From assembly GCF_029266855.1 (NCBI RefSeq), contig NZ_JAQSWB010000003.1:124001-188000 (forward strand): a stretch of DNA of 64,000 nucleotides, in the 5' to 3' direction. A program made the translations under genes and the position numbers. Position 1 is the stretch's first letter. Each line of letters starts with the position of its first letter. Source of the stretch: Fluviicola sp. (GTDB lineage: Bacteria; Bacteroidota; Bacteroidia; Flavobacteriales_D; Crocinitomicaceae). Shown here in pieces: positions 53,779-61,747 of the stretch. The notes beneath the pieces are model-generated. The model had not been told where the DNA came from. It searched no databases and saw only the letters and a program-made list of their open reading frames with translations.

Positions 53779-54960
53779 ATGAGTGAAGGTCACGTTTTAG
53801 TCGATGCAGTTGAAGAAACTTGCGTACTTGTTGGGATAATTACATCTACCGTGACGGACGAACAAGCTCACGAGTACCTGGACGAACTGGAGTTCCTTGC
53901 GGAAACTGCCGGTGCTACTACAGTCAAACGATTTACGCAGAAACTTCCAATGGCAAATCCGAGAACTTTCGTGGGAACAGGAAAGTTGCAGGAGATCAAA
54001 GAATATGTGAAGGAACATGGAGTTGAGCTGGTCATTTTCGATGATGAGCTTTCACCTTCCCAATTGCGAAACATTGAGCGTGAACTGGAGTGTAAGATCC
54101 TGGACCGGAACATCCTGATTTTGGATATCTTCGCTTCCAGGGCCCGGACTTCTCATGCAAAAACGCAGGTCGAACTTGCCCAGATGCAATACATGCTTCC
54201 CCGCCTGAAACGACTTTGGACTCACCTTGAACGGCAGAAAGGGGGAATTGGACTGCGTGGTCCGGGGGAATCCCAGATCGAAACAGATAGACGGATCATT
54301 CAAACACGAATTGCCCTTCTGAAGGAAAAACTGAAAGAGATCGATAAGCAAATGTCGGTTCAGCGAGGTAACCGTGGACAATTAGTGCGGGTTGCTTTGG
54401 TCGGATATACAAACGTGGGTAAAAGCACCCTGATGAACTTATTGAGTAAATCGGATGTTTTTGCAGAGAATAAATTATTCGCGACTTTGGACACGACCGT
54501 TCGAAAAGTAGTGATCGAGAATTTACCCTTCTTACTTACAGATACCGTTGGATTCATTCGAAAGTTACCTCATCAGCTGGTGGAATCGTTTAAATCGACC
54601 CTGGATGAAGTACGCGAAGCAGATTTGTTAATTCATGTAGTCGATATTTCTCATCCGAATTTTGAAGATCAGCTCCATATTGTAAACGAAACATTGGCTG
54701 AATTGGATAATAAAGACAAACCGATGATTCTCGTCTTTAATAAGATCGATGCATATCAGTATAATCCTGATGATGAGGATGGTGCAAACATGACTCTTGA
54801 AGAATTAAAGAAAACCTGGATGAGTCGTATGCCTGCTACCAAATGTGTATTCATATCTGCCACGGATAAAGAGAATGTAGAAGAGTTGAAGGAAACGATG
54901 TATTCTGAGATCAAACGTATTTTCGCAATCCGTTATCCCCGGAATAATTTCCTTTACTAG
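53779..54960 (+). CDS. hflX: ribosome-associated GTPase HflX
   Basis: A 393-residue GTPase. The N-terminal domain (about 1-190) has NPRTFVGTGKLQEIKEY and RTSHAKTQVELAQMQYMLPRLKRLW (in parts). The G domain is GYTNVGKSTLMN, DTVGFIRKLP, FNKID and SATDKENVEEL. HflX helps rescue stalled ribosomes under stress. It lies 3 bp after the cytochrome c gene. Confidence 0.97.
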   Translation: MSEGHVLVDAVEETCVLVGIITSTVTDEQAHEYLDELEFLAETAGATTVKRFTQKLPMANPRTFVGTGKLQEIKEYVKEHGVELVIFDDELSPSQLRNIERELECKILDRNILILDIFASRARTSHAKTQVELAQMQYMLPRLKRLWTHLERQKGGIGLRGPGESQIETDRRIIQTRIALLKEKLKEIDKQMSVQRGNRGQLVRVALVGYTNVGKSTLMNLLSKSDVFAENKLFATLDTTVRKVVIENLPFLLTDTVGFIRKLPHQLVESFKSTLDEVREADLLIHVVDISHPNFEDQLHIVNETLAELDNKDKPMILVFNKIDAYQYNPDDEDGANMTLEELKKTWMSRMPATKCVFISATDKENVEELKETMYSEIKRIFAIRYPRNNFLY

Positions 54961-55164
54961 TGCTTAAGTATTATGCGTTTTGATTCCGATAAAAACAGGA
55001 ATTAATCACAAGTCATACTCAGATTTTAATTTTCTACCACAAATCGCGAAGTGTCGGGACCTGAAAATTCAGGTGATTTTTCCATCTGAATCCCATTCAG
55101 ACAAAGGGCTGTTTGTCCGCCGCGGCGGACGAACATGCAACTTCAGAAGCGATTAAAGCAACTT
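54961..55164. other. intergenic region with several hairpins
   Basis: Contains hairpins ACCTGAA/TTCAGGT (55059-55074), TCTGAA/TTCAGA (55085-55101) and the GC-rich palindrome at 55111-55134 (separate entry). No intrinsic terminator of hflX was seen. Small candidate ORF starts just beyond this stretch on the minus strand. Confidence 0.5.
55111..55134. repeat. GC-rich palindrome (GTCCGCCGCGGCGGAC core)
   Basis: A 16-base perfect palindrome within GTTTGTCCGCCGCGGC...GGACGAAC, so 24 bases with one G-T pair. Its GC content is unlike the surrounding DNA. Confidence 0.65.
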
Positions 55165-55338
55165 CTAACGTTCAAAAAACGATAATCTGTAATCACTTGG
55201 TTTAAGTATATAATTTCCACCGGTAAGCGCCTCTAACATTTGTGCATTTGTGGGACATATAACGCGATGGTATTTTAAAAAGTGGTTTGGGTGCGAATAA
55301 TACATGTGCCCATAGAAATCGTACTCATTTGAATTCAT
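55165..55338 (-). CDS. candidate small protein, 57 residues
   Basis: An ATG-to-TAG frame (start MNSNEYDFYGHMYYSH, end PSDYRLSFFER), read by hand; shorter than usual gene-calling cutoffs. It is rich in Tyr, His and Phe and has a plausible alpha/beta pattern (QMLEALTGGNYILKPSDYR). No family recognised; it might be a gene remnant. Coding status unproven. Confidence 0.35.
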   Translation of the reverse strand: MNSNEYDFYGHMYYSHPNHFLKYHRVICPTNAQMLEALTGGNYILKPSDYRLSFFER

Positions 55339-55415
55339 ATGAACCTTTCGGTTGATTATTCCGGTACATTTTCTGAATTTTTCCGTTTGAATTTTGAATT
55401 TCAGTATCTTCGACC

Positions 55416-57617
55416 ATGCGAAGTTGGCTTTTGGTAATTACTCTGTTTACATGCTCTTTGGCGAATGGCCAAACGACATACCTGGACAGCTTAAAAAGCT
55501 CGCTTCAAAAACCCGTTTCTTCGGATACTATGCGGGTATTTCAATACAACGAAATTGCATGGACTTACCTCGATTATTCGCTGGATTCAACCTATCTCTA
55601 TCTTCAAAAAGGACTTGCTTTAGCTAAAAAAAAGAATTATTCGAACGGGATAATGGATGCCAAAAATGTTCTGGGGATTTATTACCGTTTGACCTCACGT
55701 TATCCGGAAGCAATTCATATTTATGAAGAATTGATCCGTTTGCGTAAAAAATATCACCAGGAAGATAAACTGATTGGTGCTTACTCGAATTTAGGATCGG
55801 TTTATTACGAAAAGAAAGAGTTTGCCAAGGCATTGAAAAATTACCAGAAGTCCTTGGAGCAAGCTCAAAAATTAAAGGATGATGAGCGGGCATTGGTTCT
55901 TTACACTAACCTGGGAGTTACCTACAAAGCGATTGGTTTATATGATCAGGCAATTGTTGCGTTCGAGGATGGTCTGAAACTGAATAAAAAAGTCAAAGGA
56001 GATGAAGGTTCTCTATATCTCAATTTGGGAACAGTTTATCATGACCGCCAAATGTATCATCAATCCATTAAGTATTTCCTGATAGCAAAGAAGGCAGTGG
56101 AAAAAGCGGGAAACTACCGTTTGCTGGAAACGATCCTGTATAATTTGAGTTTGGATTACCGGCATACCAAGCAATATGCTTTGGCAAAAAGAATGCTCGG
56201 AGAATTGAAAGAAGTTGCTCAGCGTTTGGATGAAGATGCTGTTTGGTTTACTTATTATCGTAGTGAAGCAAATTATTTGTCGGATATCAAGAAGTATCCT
56301 GAAGCACTTAAATCTGCAGAACAGGCAGAGCTTATGTCGAATAAGGAAGCTGATCTGTTGAATTATGCGGAAATCCAATTGACCAAAGCAACGATTTACC
56401 AGGAAATGGGGCAGTCCAAATTAGCGATTCAGCATGCTGAGACAGCGCTGGAGGCGTTTAACGATAGCGAAGATGTCAATGCCCGGATAAGAACTTATAA
56501 TTCACTCTCAGAGATCTTAAAAAAGGCGGGGGATCACAAGAAGGCCTTGGAATATTTCGAAAAAGCCAATTCTCTAAAGGAAAAAATGGACCTGGAGGCA
56601 GTGACGAATCAAATAGCGACTTTAAATTCCCTGAATGAATTGGAACGAAAGGAACAGGATCTGGCAATTTCCGAACAAACGAACCAATTGATCAGAGCGG
56701 AAAACAACCGGAAAAGCAACCTGATATTGGGTTTATTCCTGATCGGAGGACTGATTGTGATTTCCCTAGGAATCAGTTTTAAATCCAACCGGCAAAAAAA
56801 GAAGGCGAATACTTTGTTGAATGCGCAAAACGAGGAGATCGAAAACCAGAAATCGCTGATAGAAGAAAAACAGACCGAGATCCTGGATTCGATCCGTTAT
56901 GCAAAACGTATCCAGGAATCATTATTGGTTCAGCAAAAATTGTTACACGAATCACTTCCGGAGTCCTTCATTTTCTTTCAGCCGAAAGATATCGTTTCGG
57001 GAGATTTTTACTGGGCAACAAAACGGGACGGTAAGTTTTACCTCGCGATTTGTGATAGTACCGGACATGGCGTGCCGGGGGCATTCATGAGTGCATTGAA
57101 TATTACTTTTCTAAGTGAAGCCATCAATCAACTGGGAATTAGCGAACCGGGAAGGATCTTTAATCATGTGAGAAATCGCCTGGTAGAATCTATTTCCCAC
57201 GACGGGGCAAAGGATGGAATGGATGGCGTTTTATTCTGCTTTGATGAAACGAGTCGAAAATTGACTTATACAGCTGCTTATAATTATCCGGTTATTATTC
57301 GGGGAGGTGAACTGATTAAATTCGCGGCGGATAAAATGCCTGTGGGGAAAAGCGATATCATGAATGATTTTCAAACTTATGTGATTGATATCGAACCTGG
57401 AGATGAATTGTTTGCATATACAGATGGTTATGCAGACCAATTTGGCGGAGAAAGCGGGAAAAAATTAAAACTGGCAAATCTGCATGCGTATTTACTGCGT
57501 ATCTCTGATAAAACAATGACTGAACAACATGCTTTGTTGAAAGAATATTTCCATTCCTGGAGGGGTGACCTGGATCAGGTAGACGATGTATGCTTGTTTG
57601 GAGTTAAATTAATCTGA
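55416..57617 (+). CDS. TPR-membrane-SpoIIE-type serine phosphatase
   Basis: A 733-residue protein with signal peptide (ending LANGQ). TPR-like helices span about 45-410 (AIHIYEELIRLRKKY, ALKNYQKSLEQAQK, AIVAFEDGLKL). A TM helix is at about 433-452 (LILGLFLIGGLIVISLGISF), then a coiled coil (about 460-495) and a SpoIIE/PP2C-type phosphatase (about 500-733: QPKDIVSGDFYW, LAICDSTGHGVPGAFMSALN, FAYTDGYADQFGG). It would sense something in the envelope and dephosphorylate a cytosolic protein, as in RsbU-like partner-switch pathways. The first carotenoid gene follows after 3 bp. Confidence 0.9.
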   Translation: MRSWLLVITLFTCSLANGQTTYLDSLKSSLQKPVSSDTMRVFQYNEIAWTYLDYSLDSTYLYLQKGLALAKKKNYSNGIMDAKNVLGIYYRLTSRYPEAIHIYEELIRLRKKYHQEDKLIGAYSNLGSVYYEKKEFAKALKNYQKSLEQAQKLKDDERALVLYTNLGVTYKAIGLYDQAIVAFEDGLKLNKKVKGDEGSLYLNLGTVYHDRQMYHQSIKYFLIAKKAVEKAGNYRLLETILYNLSLDYRHTKQYALAKRMLGELKEVAQRLDEDAVWFTYYRSEANYLSDIKKYPEALKSAEQAELMSNKEADLLNYAEIQLTKATIYQEMGQSKLAIQHAETALEAFNDSEDVNARIRTYNSLSEILKKAGDHKKALEYFEKANSLKEKMDLEAVTNQIATLNSLNELERKEQDLAISEQTNQLIRAENNRKSNLILGLFLIGGLIVISLGISFKSNRQKKKANTLLNAQNEEIENQKSLIEEKQTEILDSIRYAKRIQESLLVQQKLLHESLPESFIFFQPKDIVSGDFYWATKRDGKFYLAICDSTGHGVPGAFMSALNITFLSEAINQLGISEPGRIFNHVRNRLVESISHDGAKDGMDGVLFCFDETSRKLTYTAAYNYPVIIRGGELIKFAADKMPVGKSDIMNDFQTYVIDIEPGDELFAYTDGYADQFGGESGKKLKLANLHAYLLRISDKTMTEQHALLKEYFHSWRGDLDQVDDVCLFGVKLI

Positions 57618-57620
57618 TCA

Positions 57621-58247
57621 ATGAATCCTTCAAAAAAACAAAACCTTCTCTTAGTCGTTTTAATTATTTTCTACACGGTTGGACTGATAGGTCTTCATAC
57701 AAGTTCACGCCTGAGTTTTTTGGCACTGACACCATTTAACTTAATATTATCCTTTGCTTGTCTTTATTTGTCATACAAGGATTACTCCTTAAGAAAGCAT
57801 ATCGATATACTTCTGATTGCAGTTGCAGGATTTACAATCGAATGGATCGGTGTTCACACCTCGCTGCTTTTCGGTCATTACCAGTACGGAACATTTTTAG
57901 GTTACAAAGTAGGTGGAATCCCGTTAACAATTGCCCTGAATTGGGTATTACTTACATTTACTTCCACAGCAATTGTCAATAAATGGCAAATCCCGCTGAT
58001 TTTGAAAGCATTGATTGCAGGAGCATTAATGACCGGTCTGGATTGGTTCATTGAACCCGTTGCCATTCGTTCCGGATTTTGGTCCTGGCAAAATAACATC
58101 ATCCCAATTTACAATTATATTTGCTGGATGGCATTCTCATCGGTGTTTTGTTATTGGGTTTTAAGCAGAAAAACAGTAGAAACCAATAAAGTTAGTGTCG
58201 GATTATACCTGATACTGGTAATATTTTTTGCAATTTTAAACCGATGA
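57621..58247 (+). CDS. carotenoid biosynthesis membrane protein, CruF-like (DUF422)
   Basis: A 208-residue protein with six or seven TM helices. DUF422/CruF hallmarks: FTIEWIGVHTSLLFGHYQYG, GGIPLTIALNWVLLTFTS, GLDWFIEPVAIRSGFWSW. CruF hydrates the 1',2' double bond of some carotenoids; the exact substrate here is not certain. It follows the SpoIIE-type gene by 3 bp and overlaps crtZ by 4 bp (ATGA). Confidence 0.85.
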   Translation: MNPSKKQNLLLVVLIIFYTVGLIGLHTSSRLSFLALTPFNLILSFACLYLSYKDYSLRKHIDILLIAVAGFTIEWIGVHTSLLFGHYQYGTFLGYKVGGIPLTIALNWVLLTFTSTAIVNKWQIPLILKALIAGALMTGLDWFIEPVAIRSGFWSWQNNIIPIYNYICWMAFSSVFCYWVLSRKTVETNKVSVGLYLILVIFFAILNR

Positions 58248-58729
58248 TTCCAACTTGGACCGGCATATTGATTTTTATCGGAACTTTTTTCCTTACCGAA
58301 TTTGCAGCGTGGTCTGCCCATAAATTCGCAATGCATGGATTTATGTGGTATTTCCACAAGGACCATCACCAGGGAGAACAAGGTTTTTTTGAACGCAACG
58401 ACGTCTTTTTCCTGATTTTTGCTATTCCCAGTTGGTTGGGGATTATGCTTGGCCTGATGTATAAACAATATGGTTTTGTTTGGATGGGATTTGGGATCAT
58501 GGCGTATGGATTCACCTATTTCCTCATCCATGATGTCTTTATCCATCGGCGGTTTAAATGGATTCGTGAAATCAATACTCCTTACTTTTTAGCGATCAGA
58601 CGTGCTCATAAAATGCATCATAAACATCTGAACAAAGAAGATGGCGAATGTTTTGGTTTGTTAATTGTCCCTTTCAAATATTATCTTGAAGCAAGACGTT
58701 CGTACAAACAAAATCAAGCTTCCAAATGA
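58244..58729 (+). CDS. crtZ: beta-carotene hydroxylase
   Basis: A 161-residue di-iron membrane hydroxylase. His clusters: HKFAMHG, HKDHHQGE, HDVFIHRRF, HKMHHKH. It adds 3-hydroxyl groups to beta-carotene, giving zeaxanthin. It overlaps the CruF-like and the lycopene cyclase genes by 4 bp each. Confidence 0.92.
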   Translation: MIPTWTGILIFIGTFFLTEFAAWSAHKFAMHGFMWYFHKDHHQGEQGFFERNDVFFLIFAIPSWLGIMLGLMYKQYGFVWMGFGIMAYGFTYFLIHDVFIHRRFKWIREINTPYFLAIRRAHKMHHKHLNKEDGECFGLLIVPFKYYLEARRSYKQNQASK

Positions 58730-59424
58730 GTTTGTATTTTTGGATCATCCTGGGAACAATCTGTTTTCCTTTTTTGCTGAGCTTTGACAAGAAAATTCAT
58801 TTTCATACACACTGGCGCACGATTTTTCCGGCAATTTTATTGGTTGGCTTGTTTTTCCTAATCTGGGATAATTATTTTACGGATCATGAGATTTGGGGGT
58901 TCAATCCAAAATATGTTCAGGGTATTTACCTGTTCCGTTTGCCCTTGGAGGAAGTATTGTTCTTTTTGGTAGTCCCATATGCCTGCCTTTTTGTTTACGA
59001 GGTCATTAAAGGTTATTTCCCGGATTTGAAACTTGCGCTTTTAGGCCGTGCTTTTGCTTTTTCGATGGTGCTTTCCGGTTTGTTGCTGACTACCTTTTAT
59101 ATTCGGAATTGGTATACCTTAACCGCTTGTTCACTATCTACTTTACTGATTATTGGAATCCATTTCAGGGCCAAAGCACCCTGGTTCAATTCATTTGCAC
59201 TTGCTTTCCTTGTTTGCCTGATTCCTTTTTTGATTGTGAATGGCGCTCTGACGGGTTTATTTACAGATGAACCGGTTGTTTGGTATTCAGAAAATCACAT
59301 CATCGGAATTCGAATAGGAACGATTCCTTTGGAAGATCTGTATTACAACCTGAGCATGTTGTTGCCAATTGTTTTGATTCACGAAGTCCTGAAACAGGCT
59401 AAAATGAAGAAATCCGAAACGTAA
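58726..59424 (+). CDS. lycopene cyclase (CrtYcd-like membrane type)
   Basis: A 232-residue, six- or seven-helix protein. PxE(E/D) motif FRLPLEEVLFFLVVPY near 78 and a second GTIPLEDLYYNLSM near 195, as in the fused CrtYc/CrtYd cyclase of Bacteroidota. It cyclises lycopene to beta-carotene. It overlaps crtZ by 4 bp (ATGA). It is the last gene of the SpoIIE-crt group. Confidence 0.92.
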   Translation: MSLYFWIILGTICFPFLLSFDKKIHFHTHWRTIFPAILLVGLFFLIWDNYFTDHEIWGFNPKYVQGIYLFRLPLEEVLFFLVVPYACLFVYEVIKGYFPDLKLALLGRAFAFSMVLSGLLLTTFYIRNWYTLTACSLSTLLIIGIHFRAKAPWFNSFALAFLVCLIPFLIVNGALTGLFTDEPVVWYSENHIIGIRIGTIPLEDLYYNLSMLLPIVLIHEVLKQAKMKKSET

Positions 59425-59510
59425 CAGTTGATGTATTTTAAAAAACGAAACGTTAGAGATAAAATTTAGTGCAGTATCTTGTTTTTCCGAGCATTTAATC
59501 ATGTAGACCA

Positions 59511-59554
59511 AGTATTGGTATAGCATGGATTAAGTATAGATAGAGCATAGATAC
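59511..59554. repeat. four 11-bp phased direct repeats, AGYAT core
   Basis: AGTAT or AGCAT begins at 59511, 59522, 59533 and 59544. The units are AGTATTGGTAT, AGCATGGATTA, AGTATAGATAG and AGCATAGATAC. The last differs by one base from the last unit at 18087. A further AGCAT is at 59490, 21 bases before the first. Confidence 0.7.
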
Positions 59555-59565
59555 CCCACATTTTA

Positions 59566-59847
59566 CACTGCGAAACTTCAGTGCTGAAAGTCCTGACCAA
59601 AGCGTCAGTGGAAGCAGTGTTTACGTTCAACCTGCGAAGCTCGAAAGAGCGAAGTAGGGAATAACCTGCGAAGTCGACGACAAAGTAGGTTTCATACTAC
59701 GAAGTTCGCAAGAACGCTGAAAGCCTTGACCGAAGCGTCAATGGAAGTAGGTTTCACATTCGAAACTCAAAAGAGTGCTGAAAGTCCTGACCGTAGCGTC
59801 AATGGAAGTAGTATTTTGCACTACGAAACTCGAAGAGTGAAGGTGTA
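59566..59847 (+). repeat. structured intergenic repeat array, six hairpin units
   Basis: Units begin near 59566, 59631, 59663, 59696, 59758 and 59819. Long units (about 60 bases) have an outer stem, hairpin A and hairpin B; short units (about 30 bases) lack B. Hairpin A: GCTC-GAAA-GAGC, GTTC-GCAA-GAAC, ACTC-AAAA-GAGT, ACTC-GAA-GAGT, GTC-GAC-GAC. Hairpin B: CTGAC-CAAAGC-GTCAG and TTGAC-CGAAGC-GTCAA. Outer stems: CACTGC/GCAGTG, CCTGC/GTAGG, AACCTGC/GTAGGTT. The paired bases change together, so the fold itself seems kept. Read on the plus strand the loops are GNRA type. Confidence 0.8.
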
Positions 59848-59909
59848 CTTTTTAATTTTCAAAGTTTGTAAGAGCAAAGGCGTGCCTCTAAATTAACTCC
59901 CAACTAATT

Positions 59910-60878
59910 TTAAAGTTTTCTTGTAAGCAGGAATTTTGCCAGTTCGCGAAGTGTATCTGTTCTCAGTCCCTTTTGTTCCAGTTGCTGTAAGTTTTCCATC
60001 GCCTGGTCATAATATGCATTCATTGTTTGCTGACTCGCGTTTTTAGCACCAATTTCTTCAAACAAGGTCTTTGCAAATTCAATTTTATCATTTGCAGGCT
60101 GCATTTGTACCAGTTTGTCAAATCTTGAATCATTTGTTGACAGCGCAATCTCCTTGGCTTTTAGAAAAAGCAGTGTTTTTTTATTCGAAAGGATATCTCC
60201 GCCAACTTGTTTACCGAATAATTCCGGATCTCCGTATAGGTCCAAAATATCATCCTGGATCTGAAAAGCTATTCCCAATGAAACACCAAATCCGTATAAG
60301 TTCCTTCTTGCTTCTTCGTCCTGATTTCCCAAAATGGCTCCGAGTTCCAGGGCACAACCTAACAAAACGGAAGTTTTCAGACGGATCATTTCAATGTATT
60401 CTGATTCCGAAACATCGGGGAGGCTTTCGAAATCCATGTCGAATTGCTGTCCCTGGCAAACTTCAATGGCAGTTTCATTGAAACGCTTCAGTAAAAGCGG
60501 AAATCGGTGGTCCGGATATTTTGCAAGTTGCTTAAAGGCTTCAACAAAAAGAACATCTCCGCAGAGAATAGCAGTTTTAGAATCCCATTTGATATGCACC
60601 GTCGGTTTTCCTCTTCGAACAGGAGCTTCATCCATGATATCATCGTGGATCAGGGAGAAGTTATGAAACAGTTCAATGCAGAGTGCGGCGTGGATGCTTT
60701 CTTCCTTGGGAATATTAAAAATCTCTCCGCTTATTAATGTTAAGATTGGGCGCATCCGTTTTCCTCCCAATGAAAGGAAATAACGCGGGGGATCGAACAA
60801 ATTACGGGGCTCATCGTCGAGCTTTAGGTTCTTAATTTGATTTTCAAGGTATGCGGCGTATTGAGAAAGATCGTTCAT
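59910..60878 (-). CDS. polyprenyl diphosphate synthase (probable geranylgeranyl-diphosphate synthase)
   Basis: A 322-residue trans-prenyltransferase. First Asp-rich motif FSLIHDDIMDEAPVRRGKPT, second FQIQDDILDLYGDPELFGK, with GGKRMRP and KTSVLLGCALELGA. Product length (C15-C20) cannot be read reliably; the crt context suggests GGPP. It overlaps rfbA by one base (TAATG). Confidence 0.9.
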   Translation of the reverse strand: MNDLSQYAAYLENQIKNLKLDDEPRNLFDPPRYFLSLGGKRMRPILTLISGEIFNIPKEESIHAALCIELFHNFSLIHDDIMDEAPVRRGKPTVHIKWDSKTAILCGDVLFVEAFKQLAKYPDHRFPLLLKRFNETAIEVCQGQQFDMDFESLPDVSESEYIEMIRLKTSVLLGCALELGAILGNQDEEARRNLYGFGVSLGIAFQIQDDILDLYGDPELFGKQVGGDILSNKKTLLFLKAKEIALSTNDSRFDKLVQMQPANDKIEFAKTLFEEIGAKNASQQTMNAYYDQAMENLQQLEQKGLRTDTLRELAKFLLTRKL

Positions 60879-61741
60879 TATTTTTTCAATAATTGCATCA
60901 AATATGCTCCGTACCCGCTTTTTAAAAGGGGCGTGGCAATTTCTTCAAGCTGACTCGCTGAAATAAACCCGTTGCGATACGCAATTTCTTCAATGCAACC
61001 CACTTTTAAACCTTGTCGTTCCTCAATAACCTGAACAAATTGTCCGGCTTGCATCAATGAAGGAAAAGTTCCCGTATCCAGCCATGCTGTTCCTCTGCTC
61101 AAAATTGCAACTTTCAATTTCCCCATCTTTAAATACGCAGCATTCACATCTGTGATTTCGTATTCTCCGCGTGCGGAAGGTTTCAGGTTCTTTGCAATTT
61201 CGATTACATCGTTATCGTAAAAATACAAGCCCGGAACTGCGTAATTGGATTTGGGGTTTGCCGGCTTTTCTTCAATTGAAAGCACATTCATTACCTCATC
61301 AAATTCAACAACTCCGTAACGTTCCGGATCACTAACATGATAAGCATAAACAACTCCGCCGTCTGGTGATGCGTTCTCTTTTAATAATTCATCCATCCCA
61401 ACTCCATAGAAGATATTATCTCCTAATATAAGTGCTACCGAATCAGTTCCGATGAAGGATTCCCCAATGACAAAAGCCTGTGCCAGTCCGTTTGGTTCTG
61501 CCTGTTCCGCATAAGAAAACGTACAGCCCAGTTTACTTCCGTCGCCTAATAATTTTTTGAACTGAGGTAAATCGTGAGGAGTTGAAATGATCAATATTTC
61601 ACGAATACCGGCCGTCATCAAAATAGATAAGGGATAATAAATCATTGGTTTATCGTAAATCGGCATTAATTGTTTGCTGATTGCCAATGTCAATGGGTGG
61701 AGTCTTGTTCCAGAACCTCCGGCAAGAATGATACCTTTCAT
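60878..61741 (-). CDS. rfbA: glucose-1-phosphate thymidylyltransferase
   Basis: A 287-residue nucleotidyltransferase making dTDP-glucose. Signature [14 protein letters not shown], then [24 protein letters not shown] and [14 protein letters not shown]. Such enzymes start dTDP-rhamnose synthesis, but rfbB-D are not near, so the pathway end is unknown. It overlaps GGPP synthase by one base and ends 6 bp from the RND gene, all on the minus strand. Confidence 0.95.
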   Translation of the reverse strand: MKGIILAGGSGTRLHPLTLAISKQLMPIYDKPMIYYPLSILMTAGIREILIISTPHDLPQFKKLLGDGSKLGCTFSYAEQAEPNGLAQAFVIGESFIGTDSVALILGDNIFYGVGMDELLKENASPDGGVVYAYHVSDPERYGVVEFDEVMNVLSIEEKPANPKSNYAVPGLYFYDNDVIEIAKNLKPSARGEYEITDVNAAYLKMGKLKVAILSRGTAWLDTGTFPSLMQAGQFVQVIEERQGLKVGCIEEIAYRNGFISASQLEEIATPLLKSGYGAYLMQLLKK

Positions 61742-61747
61742 TACCTC

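Larger units (their letters stand above)
59425..59909. other. intergenic region between convergent crtY-like and GGPP synthase genes
   Basis: No coding frame recognised. It contains the 11-bp AGYAT phased repeats (59511-59554) and the structured repeat array (59566-59847), both described separately. Confidence 0.8.

Noticed and set aside
59566-59847. CRISPR array
   Set aside because: Units are of two lengths and vary along their whole length, and there are no unique spacers or cas genes; the shared parts are paired stems.
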